In this document: one piece after another, positions 10,740 through 20,726 of the stretch
How positions within the stretch are numbered: position 1 is the first letter of the stretch
How the letters are laid out: each line of letters starts with the position of its first letter
Assembly: GCF_900187445.1 (NCBI RefSeq)
Contig: NZ_FYEB01000001.1
Coordinates: 1,240,001 to 1,304,000 of the forward strand
Direction of reading: 5' to 3'
Origin: Pseudomonas sp. Irchel s3b2
GTDB taxonomy: Bacteria > Pseudomonadota > Gammaproteobacteria > Pseudomonadales > Pseudomonadaceae
Length of the DNA stretch: 64,000 nucleotides
The notes under the pieces: generated by a model
The model's database searches: none
Told to the model about the DNA's origin: nothing
Seen by the model: only the letters and a program-made list of their open reading frames with translations
Made by a program: the position numbers and the translations under genes

Positions 10740-13433
10740 CTACTTATCAATTTTCTCCGGCAGCGGCGCAAACAACGCTTCGATATCATCGCTCTGCAAT
10801 TTCCAGTCCCCGGTCTGGCGCCCATCCAGCACGCCGGCGGCGAGGTCGGATTTTTCCTTCTGCAGATGCTGAATCTTCTCTTCCACCGTGCCCCTGGCAA
10901 TCATCTTGTAGACGAACACCGGCTTCTCCTGACCAATGCGATAGGCGCGATCCGTCGCCTGATGTTCCGTCGCCGGGTTCCACCAGGGATCGTAGTGAAT
11001 CACCGTATCCGCTTCGGTCAGGTTCAGTCCTACGCCACCAGCCTTCAGGCTGATCAGAAAGATCTGACGCGTGCCGCTCTGGAACTCCTTCACTGGCGTG
11101 CGTCGGTCGCGGGTTTGTCCGGTCAGGATCGCATACGCCACGCCACGCTTTTTCAGCTCATCCTCGATCAGCGACAGCATTGAGGTGAACTGCGAAAACA
11201 GCAGGATTCGCCGACCTTCCTCAAACAACTCTTCAAGCATTTCCATCAGACTATCGAGCTTGCCGGAGGTACTGCCGCGCGCGGGCAGGGCGGCGTCGTT
11301 GACCAGGCGCAAATCACAGCACACCTGACGCAGTTTCAGCAGCGCCTCAAGAATGATGATCTGGCTGCGCGCCACACCCTTGCGGGTGATTTCGTCGCGG
11401 ACTTTTTTGTCCATGGCCAAGCGCATGGTTTCGTACACGTCGCGCTGGGCTTCGTTGAGTTCGACCCAATGGATGATCTCGGTTTTCGGTGGCAGTTCGG
11501 TGGCCACCTGTTCCTTGGTCCTGCGCAGCAGGAACGGTTTGATCCGACCATTGAGGTGCTGAAGTCTTACTTCGCTGGCACGTTTTTCTATCGGCACGCG
11601 GTAATCGCGATTGAAGCTTTTCACGTCACCGAGCCAGCCAGGCAGCAGGAAGTGGAACAGCGACCACAGCTCGCCCAGATGGTTTTCCAGCGGCGTGCCG
11701 CTCAGACACAGGCGCTGGCGAGCATTCAGCTCACGGGCTGCATGGGCGGCCTTGCTATTGGGGTTCTTGATGTACTGCGCTTCATCCAGCACCAGTACAT
11801 GAAACGGTTGCACGGCCAGGCGCTCGACGTCCTTGGGCAGCAGCGCATAGGTGGTCAGAATCAGGTCGTAATCGGCCAGGTGCTCGAAATGCTTTTTGCG
11901 ACTGGCACCGTACAGCGCCAGCACTTTGAGCTGCGGCGTGAAGTGCGCGGCTTCGTCGAGCCAGTTGGGGATCAGGCTGGTGGGCATGACCACCATGCAC
12001 GGCCGATCAAGGCGCCCGGCGTTCTTCTCGCTGAGAATGTGCGCCAGGGTCTGTAGGGTTTTGCCCAGACCCATGTCGTCCGCGAGAATCCCGCCGACTT
12101 CCAGTTGCCGCAACGACTGCATCCAACTCAGTCCTTCCAGCTGATACGGGCGCAAGGTGGCATTCAAGCCTTCGGGCGCAGCGGCGGTGTGGTCCTTTAT
12201 GTCGCGCAGGCGCTGGGCAAGGGTGCGGATCTGCTCGCCACCTTCCCAAAGCAATGGCAGACCTTCCAGCGGATTCAATCGTGTGGCGTCGGCCTTGCTC
12301 AGGCGCAGTGTGGTTTCGCCGGGCTCTTGCAGATAAAACTCGCCGAGGGTGGCCAATACCGGTTTCAAGCGGCCGAAGGGCAGGGCGACCTGCAACGGAC
12401 CTTGGTCGGTACTGCGGCGTTGCGGAATGTTCACCAGGATCAGCTCGTCGTCGCGACGTCGAGCGAGGCGTTCCGGGTTGAGGATTTCGGTGTGGGAGCG
12501 CATCAGGTTCAACAGGATCGGCAACAGGCTCAGCCGTTCGCCGTTGACGATGATCCCCAATTCCAGATCGAACCAGTCGCGCTCCGGTGCCTGCTCGACA
12601 GTGGCGTACCAGTCATCGACGGCGGTCAGGTCGAAGCCGAAATCTTCGTCGATCTGTAACTCCCAGCCCTGGGTGCGCAGCTTCGGCAGCTCGTTGAGGG
12701 TGAAGGTCAGCCAGGCGCTGTCGTTGACCATCTCGTAGAGTTCGCCGGCACTTTCCGGCAGGGCCTTGCTTTGTCGGGTGGCGATCTTGAAACCGAGGAT
12801 TCGTAACTGTTCCCTGTAGGCCTGTTCGACTTCCGGGTGACGCTTTACCCGCAACGTCTGCGTCTCTTGGCGAATCAGGATGTCAGTGTTTTTCTGTCCG
12901 CTGACGTATTCATCCAGATAGCTGAAGGACAGCGCCGCGCGATGCTGGATGTACCGCTGCATCTTGCCGTTGCGCGGTTCGAAGGCACTGAACTCAATGC
13001 TCGCCAGCCACAGGCGCGGCACCGGTTGCACGTTGTCCACCAGGACTTGCGGCGGCGCTTTCGGGCTGCGATTTTCCAGCACAGCCTGAAGCTTTTCCAG
13101 TAACTCGGCATCTTGCGCGGCAGCGGGATAGGTCAGGGTTTCCTGGACCTTCAGCAGTACCGCTGCGCAATGTTTACAGTTGCTGCGCACCGGGCAGGTG
13201 CAGGTGGCATCGACCATCAGCAATGTAGCTTTGGCTGACTCGCGCAGGCGAATGGTCTGACGGTAAACGTTACCGCCGGACCCTTCGCATGCAGCGGTGA
13301 TGGTGGCATCGCCGACTTCGACGATCCTGACGCGGTTCTCCAGCGCGTAGCGACGGCCACGCTCCAGGCTCTGTTCCTTGAATCGGCTGACCCAGGATGT
13401 TGCCAGGGGTTTGCTCAGGGTCGCGGAGGACAT
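10740..13433 (-). CDS. SNF2/RapA-family DEAD/DEAH helicase with SWIM zinc finger
   Basis: An 897-residue Swi2/Snf2 ATPase. The N-terminal 130 residues carry a SWIM zinc finger (CTCPVRSNCKHC). The helicase core starts near residue 430: motif I DDMGLGKT about residue 452, DEAQ about 547, and motif VI QATDRAYRIGQ near 840. Members remodel protein-DNA or RNA polymerase complexes; the exact substrate here is unknown. The gene is third in a tight mfd-csiV-helicase row (11-base gap), so it is transcribed with the transcription-repair factor Mfd, which suits a role in clearing stalled complexes. No terminator other than the REP pair follows. Confidence 0.9.
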   Translation of the reverse strand: MSSATLSKPLATSWVSRFKEQSLERGRRYALENRVRIVEVGDATITAACEGSGGNVYRQTIRLRESAKATLLMVDATCTCPVRSNCKHCAAVLLKVQETLTYPAAAQDAELLEKLQAVLENRSPKAPPQVLVDNVQPVPRLWLASIEFSAFEPRNGKMQRYIQHRAALSFSYLDEYVSGQKNTDILIRQETQTLRVKRHPEVEQAYREQLRILGFKIATRQSKALPESAGELYEMVNDSAWLTFTLNELPKLRTQGWELQIDEDFGFDLTAVDDWYATVEQAPERDWFDLELGIIVNGERLSLLPILLNLMRSHTEILNPERLARRRDDELILVNIPQRRSTDQGPLQVALPFGRLKPVLATLGEFYLQEPGETTLRLSKADATRLNPLEGLPLLWEGGEQIRTLAQRLRDIKDHTAAAPEGLNATLRPYQLEGLSWMQSLRQLEVGGILADDMGLGKTLQTLAHILSEKNAGRLDRPCMVVMPTSLIPNWLDEAAHFTPQLKVLALYGASRKKHFEHLADYDLILTTYALLPKDVERLAVQPFHVLVLDEAQYIKNPNSKAAHAARELNARQRLCLSGTPLENHLGELWSLFHFLLPGWLGDVKSFNRDYRVPIEKRASEVRLQHLNGRIKPFLLRRTKEQVATELPPKTEIIHWVELNEAQRDVYETMRLAMDKKVRDEITRKGVARSQIIILEALLKLRQVCCDLRLVNDAALPARGSTSGKLDSLMEMLEELFEEGRRILLFSQFTSMLSLIEDELKKRGVAYAILTGQTRDRRTPVKEFQSGTRQIFLISLKAGGVGLNLTEADTVIHYDPWWNPATEHQATDRAYRIGQEKPVFVYKMIARGTVEEKIQHLQKEKSDLAAGVLDGRQTGDWKLQSDDIEALFAPLPEKIDK

Positions 13434-13444
13434 AAGGGCTTCAA

Positions 13445-14023
13445 TCAGTCCGGAATTACATCGGGGACTGGCCGAGGCGCAGGGGCGGTCGGCGAGGTGA
13501 TCTTGATCAGCAGACCCAGGTGGCCGTTGTCGAGGAAGTTCAGTTGGCCGTTCTTGGTGTGGCTTTCCTGCTTCAGGCGTTCGCTGGCGGTGACCAGGCC
13601 GTTGGCATCGATCTGGTTGACCCAGAAATCGGCGTCGACATCGGTAAAGCGCCCCAGCTTCAGACTCAGTGTGCCCTCGATCGGGAACTGACCGAATTGT
13701 TCTTTACCCTCGCTGATCGCCACTTTGCTGGCTTCTTCACCCAGGTTCTGTTGCCAGGCCTTGTGCAGCAACACCGTGTATTCGTTGCTGGCGGTGAGTT
13801 TTTCCACTTCGGGATTAAGGCTTGGCGTGCGAAAGCTGTCGGGGCTGATGCGTTGGGCGCCGGCATCCCAGTCTTCCGGCGCGGCGCGGCTGACGATGGC
13901 GGGCACAGCGTTTTGCCGTACCAGAATCATTTCAACCTGATATAGATCGTCGGCAAATGCCGTGGGGGCGACCAGCGTCGTGATTAACATCGTCAACAAG
14001 GTCAGTGAGCGAAACAGGCGCAT
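13445..14023 (-). CDS. CsiV family periplasmic protein
   Basis: A 192-residue exported protein. The signal peptide is plain: MRLFRSLTLLTMLITTLVAP then TAFADD with a signal peptidase I site. The mature part begins LYQVEMILVRQ, typical of the CsiV family, and ends in a proline-rich tail. CsiV of Vibrio binds peptidoglycan and is needed for growth on D-amino acids; whether the pseudomonad protein does the same is not shown. It lies 10 bases after mfd and 11 before the helicase gene, which is the standing arrangement in this genus, although no functional link is evident. Confidence 0.85.
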   Translation of the reverse strand: MRLFRSLTLLTMLITTLVAPTAFADDLYQVEMILVRQNAVPAIVSRAAPEDWDAGAQRISPDSFRTPSLNPEVEKLTASNEYTVLLHKAWQQNLGEEASKVAISEGKEQFGQFPIEGTLSLKLGRFTDVDADFWVNQIDANGLVTASERLKQESHTKNGQLNFLDNGHLGLLIKITSPTAPAPRPVPDVIPD

Positions 14024-14033
14024 GCGGCGTCCT

Positions 14034-17000
14034 TCAAGCAGTGGTCGGAATGAGGCGCTCGAACAGCGCCTCTACGGTATTAAAACGCTCTTCCGGGCGC
14101 TCCATTGGCACCTGGAATTTAAACATCGTGGCGCCTTCGAATTTGTAGCGTTTGGGCTGGCTCTGGATCAATTTGATCAGCGTCAGCGGGTCGACCGGGG
14201 TCTGGGCCGCGAATTCGATTCGACCGCCTTGCGGGCCGCCGTCGACTTTCTTGATGCCCAGTTGTTCGGCCTGCAATTTCAGCGCCGTGATCCGCACCAG
14301 ATTCTTGGTCGGCTCAGGCAGCAGGCCGAAACGGTCGATCATCTCCACTTGCAGGTCTTTGAGGCCTTCCTCATCGGTGGCTGAGGCAATGCGTTTGTAG
14401 AGAATCAATCGAGCATGAACATCTGGCAGATAGTCCTCGGGAATCAATGCCGGTACACGCAGATTGACTTCGGGACCGCCGCCCAGCGGCTGATCGAGGT
14501 TCGGCTGTTCGCCCTTGCGGATCGACTTCACCGCGCGCTCGAGCATTTCCATGTATAGCGTGAAACCGACGGCCTGGATCTGCCCGCTCTGACCGTCGCC
14601 CAGCAGTTCGCCGGCGCCACGGATTTCCAGGTCGTTGGTGGCGAGTACGAAGCCCGCGCCGAGGTCCTGGGTATTGGCGATCGCTTCCAGACGCTTTTCC
14701 GCGTCGGGAGTGATTTGCTGGCGCGGCGGTGTCAGCAGGTAAGCATACGCCTGGTGGTGACTGCGACCGACGCGGCCACGCAATTGGTGCAGCTGCGCCA
14801 GACCGAACTTGTCGGCGCGCTCGATGATGATGGTGTTGGCGCTCGGCACGTCAATGCCGGTCTCGATGATGGTCGAGGCGATCAGCACGTTGAAGCGCTT
14901 GTGGTAGAAGTCGCTCATCACTTGTTCGAGATCGCGTTCACGCATCTGCCCATGGCCGATGCCGATCCGCGCTTCCGGCACCAGTTCGGCGAGGTCGGCG
15001 GCGCATTTCTCGATGGTCTTCACGTCGTTGTGCAGGTAGTAGACCTGACCGCCACGCAGCAACTCACGCAGCAGGGCTTCTTTGACCGTGCTCTTGTTCT
15101 GCTCCATGACGAAGGTCCGTACCGACAGGCGGCGGGCCGGCGGCGTGGCGATGATCGACAGGTCGCGCATGCCCGATACCGCCATGTTCAGCGTGCGTGG
15201 AATCGGTGTGGCGGTCAGCGTCAGGATGTCGACTTCACTGCGCAGTGCTTTGAGCTGTTCTTTCTGACGGACACCGAAACGGTGCTCTTCGTCGATGATC
15301 ACCAGCCCGAGGTTTTTGATCTTCACGTCGTCTTGCAGCAGCTTGTGCGTGCCGATAACGATGTCGATCTTGCCTTCGGCCAGGTCCGCGACTGCGGTGT
15401 TGACTTCCTTGGCTGACTTGAACCGGCTCATCACTTCCACGCTCACCGGCCAGTCGGCGAAGCGGTCGCGAAAACTGTTGTAGTGTTGCTGGGCGAGCAG
15501 GGTGGTCGGCACCAGAATCGCCACCTGACGACCGCCATGCACCGCGATGAACGCCGCGCGCATCGCTACTTCGGTCTTGCCGAAACCGACGTCGCCGCAG
15601 ACCAGGCGATCCATCGGTTTCGGTGCGAGCATGTCTTCGCGCACCGCTTCGATGGTGGTCTGCTGGTCCGGGGTTTCTTCGAACGGGAAACCGGCGCTGA
15701 ACGTCGCGTAATCGGCTTTCGGATCGGCGAAGGCATAGCCCTCGCGAGCGGCGCGACGGGCATAGATGTCGAGCAACTCGGCGGCCACGTCGCGCACCTG
15801 TTCGGCGGCTTTGCGTTTGGCTTTCTGCCAGGTCTCGGAGCCGAGGCGGTGCAGTGGCGCCAAGGCATCGTCGCTGCCGGTGTAACGAGCGATCAAGTGC
15901 AGGTTGGCTACCGGGACGTACAGCTTGGCGTTTTCGGCATATTCAAGGGTCAGGAATTCGGCGGCTTGATTATCGATTTCCAGGATCGTCAGCCCCAGAT
16001 AACGGCCGACACCATGATCGATGTGCACAACCGGTGCGCCTTCGCGCAGCTCGGTGAGGTTTTTGATCACTGCATCGTTGTTGGCGTCGGCGCGTTTCTC
16101 GCGGCGGCGGCGCTGCATCACGCGCTGACCAAACAACGGGCTTTCAGCGACCAGGGCCAAGGCTGGATCGTCCAGCAACAGACCTTCGTCGAGCGGCGCG
16201 ATAGTGATCGCCAAGCGCTCCTTGCTCGCAACAAAGTCTGGCCAGCTGTCGACGGTTTTCGGCCGCAGCTTCAGGCGTTCCAGCAATTCCAGCAGCACTT
16301 CACGACGGCCCGCGGACTCGGCGGTGAACAGCACGCGGCCAGGGAACTCGTCGAGGAAGCCCGCCAGCGCCGCCAACGGCTGAGTGGCCTTGGCTTCGAT
16401 GGCCAGGTTCGGCAGCGGCTGAGCCGGGAAGCGCTCGCGACCGACACCGGTTTCCACGTCCTGTTGACTGGCAACCACACGGGGCCAGCTCTTCAGGCGG
16501 GCAAAGCAATCTTCCACGGGCAAGAACAGCTCGGCCGGTGGCAATAAAGGACGGGATGGATCGACGCGACGCTCTTCATAGCGATTGCGTACGTCGTTCC
16601 AGAAATTCTCCGCGGCCTGTTCGATTCCAGGCAGGGAAAACACTTGAGTGTCCTGGGGCAGGTAATCGAACAGGGTGGAGGTTTCGTCGAAGAACAACGG
16701 CAAGTAGTACTCGATACCCGCCGGTGTAATCCCGCTGCTCAAGTCCTGAAAGATCGGGCAGCGGCGGAAGTCGACATCGAAACGCTCACGGAAGCGCGCC
16801 TTGAAACGGGTGACCGCGTCCTTTTGCAGCGGGAATTCCCGCGCCGGCAGCAGGCGGACGGTGTCCACCTTGTCGATGGAGCGCTGGTTTTCCGGATCGA
16901 AGGTACGCAGGGTCTCGATTTCATCATCGAACAGGTCGATGCGGAAGGGCAGTTTGCTGCCCATCGGGAACAGATCGATCAGCGAACCGCGTACGGTGAA

Positions 17001-17483
17001 TTCGCCGTGCTCATAGACTGTATCGACGTAACGATAGCCGCTGGCTTCAAGCCGGCTGCGCATTTGCTCGACATCGAGCTTCTGGCCGACGTCCAGCACC
17101 AGGCTGCTGCCGAGCAGAAACTTGGTCGGCGCCAAACGGTGCAGAGCCGTGGTGATCGGCACGACCAGCACCCCATGCGCCAGCTCCGGCAGCCGATACA
17201 GGCTGGAGATGCGCTGGGAGATGATGTCCTGGTGTGGCGAGAACAGGTCGTAGGGCAGGGTTTCCCAGTCGGGGAAATGCAGAACAGGCAAATCCGGGGC
17301 GAAGAAACTCAGCTCCTGTTCCAGCCGTTCGGCACTCTGGCTGTCGGCGGTCAGTAGCAGGGTAAAGCGCTTGGCAGCGCTGGCGGCCTCGGCTATGGCC
17401 AGGCTCAGGGCGGCACCGGGCAGGTTGCCCCAGTGCTGTTTACCTGCCGCGGCAGGGAGAAGCGGTAGACGCAGAACGGGCAC
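14034..17483 (-). CDS. mfd: Transcription-repair coupling factor
   Basis: Mfd pushes stalled RNA polymerase off DNA lesions and recruits UvrA. The 1149-residue protein has the UvrB-like N-terminal module (FPDWETLPYDLFSPHQDIISQ region), the polymerase-interaction domain near residue 480 (VHIDHGVGRYLGL), and the translocase core with GDVGFGKTEVAMRAAF near residue 626 and DEEHRFG near 729. The QLRGRVGRS motif VI and a C-terminal TRCF domain follow. The start is a GTG with GGAGC about 13 bases upstream. It is the first gene of the mfd-csiV-helicase row. Confidence 0.97.
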   Translation of the reverse strand: MPVLRLPLLPAAAGKQHWGNLPGAALSLAIAEAASAAKRFTLLLTADSQSAERLEQELSFFAPDLPVLHFPDWETLPYDLFSPHQDIISQRISSLYRLPELAHGVLVVPITTALHRLAPTKFLLGSSLVLDVGQKLDVEQMRSRLEASGYRYVDTVYEHGEFTVRGSLIDLFPMGSKLPFRIDLFDDEIETLRTFDPENQRSIDKVDTVRLLPAREFPLQKDAVTRFKARFRERFDVDFRRCPIFQDLSSGITPAGIEYYLPLFFDETSTLFDYLPQDTQVFSLPGIEQAAENFWNDVRNRYEERRVDPSRPLLPPAELFLPVEDCFARLKSWPRVVASQQDVETGVGRERFPAQPLPNLAIEAKATQPLAALAGFLDEFPGRVLFTAESAGRREVLLELLERLKLRPKTVDSWPDFVASKERLAITIAPLDEGLLLDDPALALVAESPLFGQRVMQRRRREKRADANNDAVIKNLTELREGAPVVHIDHGVGRYLGLTILEIDNQAAEFLTLEYAENAKLYVPVANLHLIARYTGSDDALAPLHRLGSETWQKAKRKAAEQVRDVAAELLDIYARRAAREGYAFADPKADYATFSAGFPFEETPDQQTTIEAVREDMLAPKPMDRLVCGDVGFGKTEVAMRAAFIAVHGGRQVAILVPTTLLAQQHYNSFRDRFADWPVSVEVMSRFKSAKEVNTAVADLAEGKIDIVIGTHKLLQDDVKIKNLGLVIIDEEHRFGVRQKEQLKALRSEVDILTLTATPIPRTLNMAVSGMRDLSIIATPPARRLSVRTFVMEQNKSTVKEALLRELLRGGQVYYLHNDVKTIEKCAADLAELVPEARIGIGHGQMRERDLEQVMSDFYHKRFNVLIASTIIETGIDVPSANTIIIERADKFGLAQLHQLRGRVGRSHHQAYAYLLTPPRQQITPDAEKRLEAIANTQDLGAGFVLATNDLEIRGAGELLGDGQSGQIQAVGFTLYMEMLERAVKSIRKGEQPNLDQPLGGGPEVNLRVPALIPEDYLPDVHARLILYKRIASATDEEGLKDLQVEMIDRFGLLPEPTKNLVRITALKLQAEQLGIKKVDGGPQGGRIEFAAQTPVDPLTLIKLIQSQPKRYKFEGATMFKFQVPMERPEERFNTVEALFERLIPTTA

Positions 17484-17785
17484 GGAAGGTTGAGCTCCAA
17501 GCGTTGCGACAAAGTCGACAATTGTAACGGCCTCAGGTGCCGGCTGTCAGTTGCAGACTGTGTCTATATGCACAGGTTGGGTGAAATGTAGTGGTTATGA
17601 CAAAAAATGGCGGTTTGATACTGAAAATGTAGTGCCGAAACCGGTCAGTGTTTCGGAGGGTTACGGACACGGTTGCGTTATCGTCGAAAAATTGACTGTG
17701 CTGAAAGCCCCGGTTTTACTGGGCTGGAGCGGAGCGTAATTTTTTTTGAACGGGATTTTGTTACTGCTTGTGCGACAAGCGCGCA

Positions 17786-17814
17786 TTGCTACGGGAGGCA
17801 CTCGGCGGCATAAT
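17786..17814 (+). promoter_or_regulatory. Predicted promoter of the GAPDH gene
   Basis: TTGCTA, 17 bases, CATAAT. The rest of the 370-base gap between mfd and this gene is AT-richer and holds no gene I can support; ACAATTGT at 17519-17526 is a short palindrome near the mfd start. Confidence 0.55.
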
Positions 17815-17853
17815 GTAGCCCCTTTTTTCTGCCCCTACATGTGGAAGGTTCCC

Positions 17854-19302
17854 GTGACTCAGAAGCCCGACCAGTGTCTTGGTGAATGGATCGACCGTGA
17901 AGCACTCGCAGAAGCGATGATTCCGCTTATCGGTCAGCTCTACCGCAATAACAACGTGGTGAGCTCGATCTATGGCCGCAGTCTGATCAACCAGTCTGTC
18001 ATCGCGATTCTCAAAGCTCACCGCTTTGCTCGCCATCGCCAGTCCGATGACAGCGAATTGTCCGTCCACGAAACATTCCCGCTGCTCAAGGCAATGAGCG
18101 AGCTCAAGCTCGGCGCTGCTTCGGTAGATCTGGGCAAGCTGGCTGTCAAATTCAAAGCCGAAGGTAATGGCCGTACCGCCGAAGCGTTCGTCCGTGACGA
18201 ACTGGCCGATGTGGTCGGCAAGCAGAATGGTTCCGGCCGTACTGGCACCGACGTTGTCCTGTATGGCTTCGGTCGTATCGGTCGCCTGCTGGCGCGCATC
18301 CTGATCGAGAAAACCGGTGGTGGCGACGGCCTGCGTCTGCGCGCCATCGTTGTCCGCAAGGGCGCCGAGAACGATCTGGTCAAACGTGCCAGCCTGCTGC
18401 GTCGCGACTCGGTGCACGGTTCGTTCAATGGCACCATCACCATTGATGAAGCCAATAACACCATCACCGCCAACGGCAACCTGATCCAGGTTATCTACGC
18501 GAAGAACCCGACTGAGGTGGACTACACCCAGTACGGCATCAAAAACGCGCTGCTGGTGGACAACACCGGTGTATGGCGTGACGCCGACGGCCTGGGCCAG
18601 CACCTGGCATGCCCGGGTATCGACCGCGTTGTTCTGACCGCGCCTGGCAAAGGCAAGCTGAAGAACATCGTTCACGGCATCAACCACGGTGAAATCACTG
18701 CTGACGACAAGATCGTTTCCGCCGCTTCCTGCACCACCAACGCCATCGTGCCGGTGCTGAAAGCTGTGAATGACAAGTTCGGCATCATCAACGGTCACGT
18801 CGAAACCGTTCACTCGTACACCAACGACCAGAACCTGATCGACAACTTCCACAAAGGCGATCGCCGTGGCCGTAGCGCAGCGCTGAACATGGTCATCACC
18901 GAGACTGGTGCTGCCACCGCTGCTGCCAAGGCGCTGCCTGAGCTGGCCGGCAAGCTGACCGGTAACGCGATCCGCGTTCCGACGCCGAACGTGTCGATGG
19001 CCATTCTCAACCTGAACCTTGAGAAAGCCGCCACCCGTGAAGAGATGAACGAGTATCTGCGCTACATGGCGCTGCACTCCGATCTGCACAAGCAAATCGA
19101 CTACGTCAATTCGCAGGAAGTGGTTTCCACCGACTTCGTTGGCTCGCGCCACGCAGGCGTTGTGGACGCTGAAGCGACCATCGTTCAGGACAATCGCGTT
19201 GTTCTGTACGTTTGGTACGACAACGAGTTCGGCTACAGCTGCCAGGTAGTTCGCGTGATGGAAGACATGGCCGGTGTAAACCCGCCAGCATTCCCGCGCT
19301 AA
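17854..19302 (+). CDS. Long-form glyceraldehyde-3-phosphate dehydrogenase
   Basis: A 482-residue GAPDH. The ordinary enzyme of about 335 residues is preceded by about 130 extra residues that are mostly helical (AMIPLIGQLYRNNNVV, FPLLKAMSELKLG). The NAD-binding loop YGFGRIGRLLAR follows near residue 135. The catalytic cysteine is Cys293 in SAASCTTNAIVPV. This form is regular in pseudomonads next to mfd. It should be phosphorylating and, by analogy to GapB-like enzymes, may favour gluconeogenesis; that is inference. I chose GTG because GGAAGG stands six bases before it; an in-frame ATG 15 bases up is the alternative. Confidence 0.9.
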   Translation: MTQKPDQCLGEWIDREALAEAMIPLIGQLYRNNNVVSSIYGRSLINQSVIAILKAHRFARHRQSDDSELSVHETFPLLKAMSELKLGAASVDLGKLAVKFKAEGNGRTAEAFVRDELADVVGKQNGSGRTGTDVVLYGFGRIGRLLARILIEKTGGGDGLRLRAIVVRKGAENDLVKRASLLRRDSVHGSFNGTITIDEANNTITANGNLIQVIYAKNPTEVDYTQYGIKNALLVDNTGVWRDADGLGQHLACPGIDRVVLTAPGKGKLKNIVHGINHGEITADDKIVSAASCTTNAIVPVLKAVNDKFGIINGHVETVHSYTNDQNLIDNFHKGDRRGRSAALNMVITETGAATAAAKALPELAGKLTGNAIRVPTPNVSMAILNLNLEKAATREEMNEYLRYMALHSDLHKQIDYVNSQEVVSTDFVGSRHAGVVDAEATIVQDNRVVLYVWYDNEFGYSCQVVRVMEDMAGVNPPAFPR

Positions 19303-19316
19303 GCCTTAGCCGAACA

Positions 19317-19351
19317 TGAAAACGCCCCGACTTTGTTCGGGGCGTTTTTGT
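19317..19351 (+). terminator. Rho-independent terminator of the GAPDH gene
   Basis: AACGCCCCG pairs with CGGGGCGTT, followed by TTTTGTTTG. Confidence 0.9.
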
Positions 19352-19366
19352 TTGTGGGGTGATCCT

Positions 19367-19456
19367 TGTAGGGGCGGGCTTGCCCGCGAAGACGGCAGTA
19401 CAGTCAACATTGATGTCGCCTGACACACCGCTTTCGCGGGCAAGCCCGCTCCTACA
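19367..19456. repeat. REP-type inverted pair
   Basis: Left arm TGTAGGGGCGGGCTTGCC and right arm GGCAAGCCCGCTCCTACA are near-perfect inverted copies about 40 bases apart, between the GAPDH terminator and apbE. Confidence 0.9.
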
Positions 19457-19503
19457 GAGGTGGTGCATAATGGCCGTTTTGTTGGTTTCAGGGAGGGCGA
19501 GAT

Positions 19504-20520
19504 TTGTTGAGATGGCGGCTGTGCGGCCTCGTGGTTCTGATAGGCGCCTTATCCGGTTGCGGCAACGGCGATTCGATGGAAAGCTTCGGCGGTCCCACCA
19601 TGGGCAGCAGTTATTCGATCAAATACCTGCGCCACGCCGATCTTCCCGCCCCGGCAGACGTCCGCGTCCAGGTTGAAAAAGTCCTCGCTGAAGTCGATCA
19701 GCAAATGTCGACCTATCGTAGCGACTCCGATATCCAACGGTTCAACGTTCTCCCCGCCAATCATTGTCAGAAAATGCCCGCGCCGATCCTCGAATTGGTC
19801 CGCGTCGGCGAGCGATTGTCCTCGCTGAGTGAAGGTTCCTTCGACTTGACGGTAGAGCCGCTGCTCAACCTCTGGGGATTCGGTCCGCAGGCGCGTGAAG
19901 AAAAAGTTCCGAGCGCCGAAGCGCTCGCTGAGGTGCAGAGGCGCGTTGGTCACACCCACTTGAGTATCGACGGTGATCAATTGTGCAAGGACGCTGCGGT
20001 TGAGGTCGACTTCAACAGCATCGCTGCCGGTTACGCGGTCGACACGATTGCCGCAAGGCTCGAAGCGCTAGGCATCCGCAACTACCTCACTGAAGTGACT
20101 GGCGAACTCAAGGCCGCCGGCAAAAAGCTCGACGGCTCACCGTGGCGCATTGCTCTGGAAGAACCCCGCGATGACCAACAAGTGGCCAAGCGGATCATCG
20201 CCATCGACGGCTACGGCATGTCCACCTCCGGCGACTACCGCAATTATTTTCAACAGAACGGCCAGCGCTATTCCCACACCTTCGATGCCCGCACCGGAGC
20301 GCCGGTCCTACACACACTGGCATCAGTCACCGTGATTCATCCTTCAGCATTAATGGCCGATGGCCTATCGACGCTGCTGCTGATTCTCGGTCCTGAACGG
20401 GGTTGGGACTATGCCGAAGCGCATGGCATTGGTGCATTTTTTGTGATGCGTGCCGATACAGGTTTTGACGTCCGCACCACTCAGGCTTTTGAGCGCCTGG
20501 CCGCGGAGAAAACCAAGTGA
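19504..20520 (+). CDS. apbE: FAD:protein FMN transferase, lipoprotein
   Basis: ApbE attaches FMN from FAD to threonines of periplasmic electron-transport subunits such as NqrB, NqrC and RnfG. The 338-residue protein has a lipoprotein signal with lipobox LSGC (Cys19). The catalytic domain opens with GPTMGSSYSIKYL and contains VDFNSIAAGYAVD and, near the C-terminus, the FMN/metal segment HTFDARTGAPV. Start is TTG: GGGAGGG lies at the right distance and two TTG codons follow each other, so either may be used. In P. aeruginosa the neighbouring genes encode Na+-NQR, but no nqr gene is visible here. Confidence 0.92.
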   Translation: MLRWRLCGLVVLIGALSGCGNGDSMESFGGPTMGSSYSIKYLRHADLPAPADVRVQVEKVLAEVDQQMSTYRSDSDIQRFNVLPANHCQKMPAPILELVRVGERLSSLSEGSFDLTVEPLLNLWGFGPQAREEKVPSAEALAEVQRRVGHTHLSIDGDQLCKDAAVEVDFNSIAAGYAVDTIAARLEALGIRNYLTEVTGELKAAGKKLDGSPWRIALEEPRDDQQVAKRIIAIDGYGMSTSGDYRNYFQQNGQRYSHTFDARTGAPVLHTLASVTVIHPSALMADGLSTLLLILGPERGWDYAEAHGIGAFFVMRADTGFDVRTTQAFERLAAEKTK

Positions 20521-20726
20521 TTGCGGCATCAAAAGCATTTTTGATGGCGTTGTAGTGCAGGCAAAACTAGCCTACGACGCGACCAAGGGTTAATGTGCCC
20601 GGCGTTGACGCTTCTATAGACTGTGTCCGGGTTCTGCACTGGCCCCAAATTGTTCCTTCACGCCGCAGATCGGCGTGATTTAGCCGCAGGTGCCGAGGGC
20701 ACCGCGGCCTGTTCTGAGGAGTATGC

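Noticed and set aside
17551..17739. 62-codon plus-strand frame before the GAPDH gene
   Set aside because: It starts with TTG without a ribosome site, lies wholly upstream of the predicted GAPDH promoter, and has no recognisable sequence.
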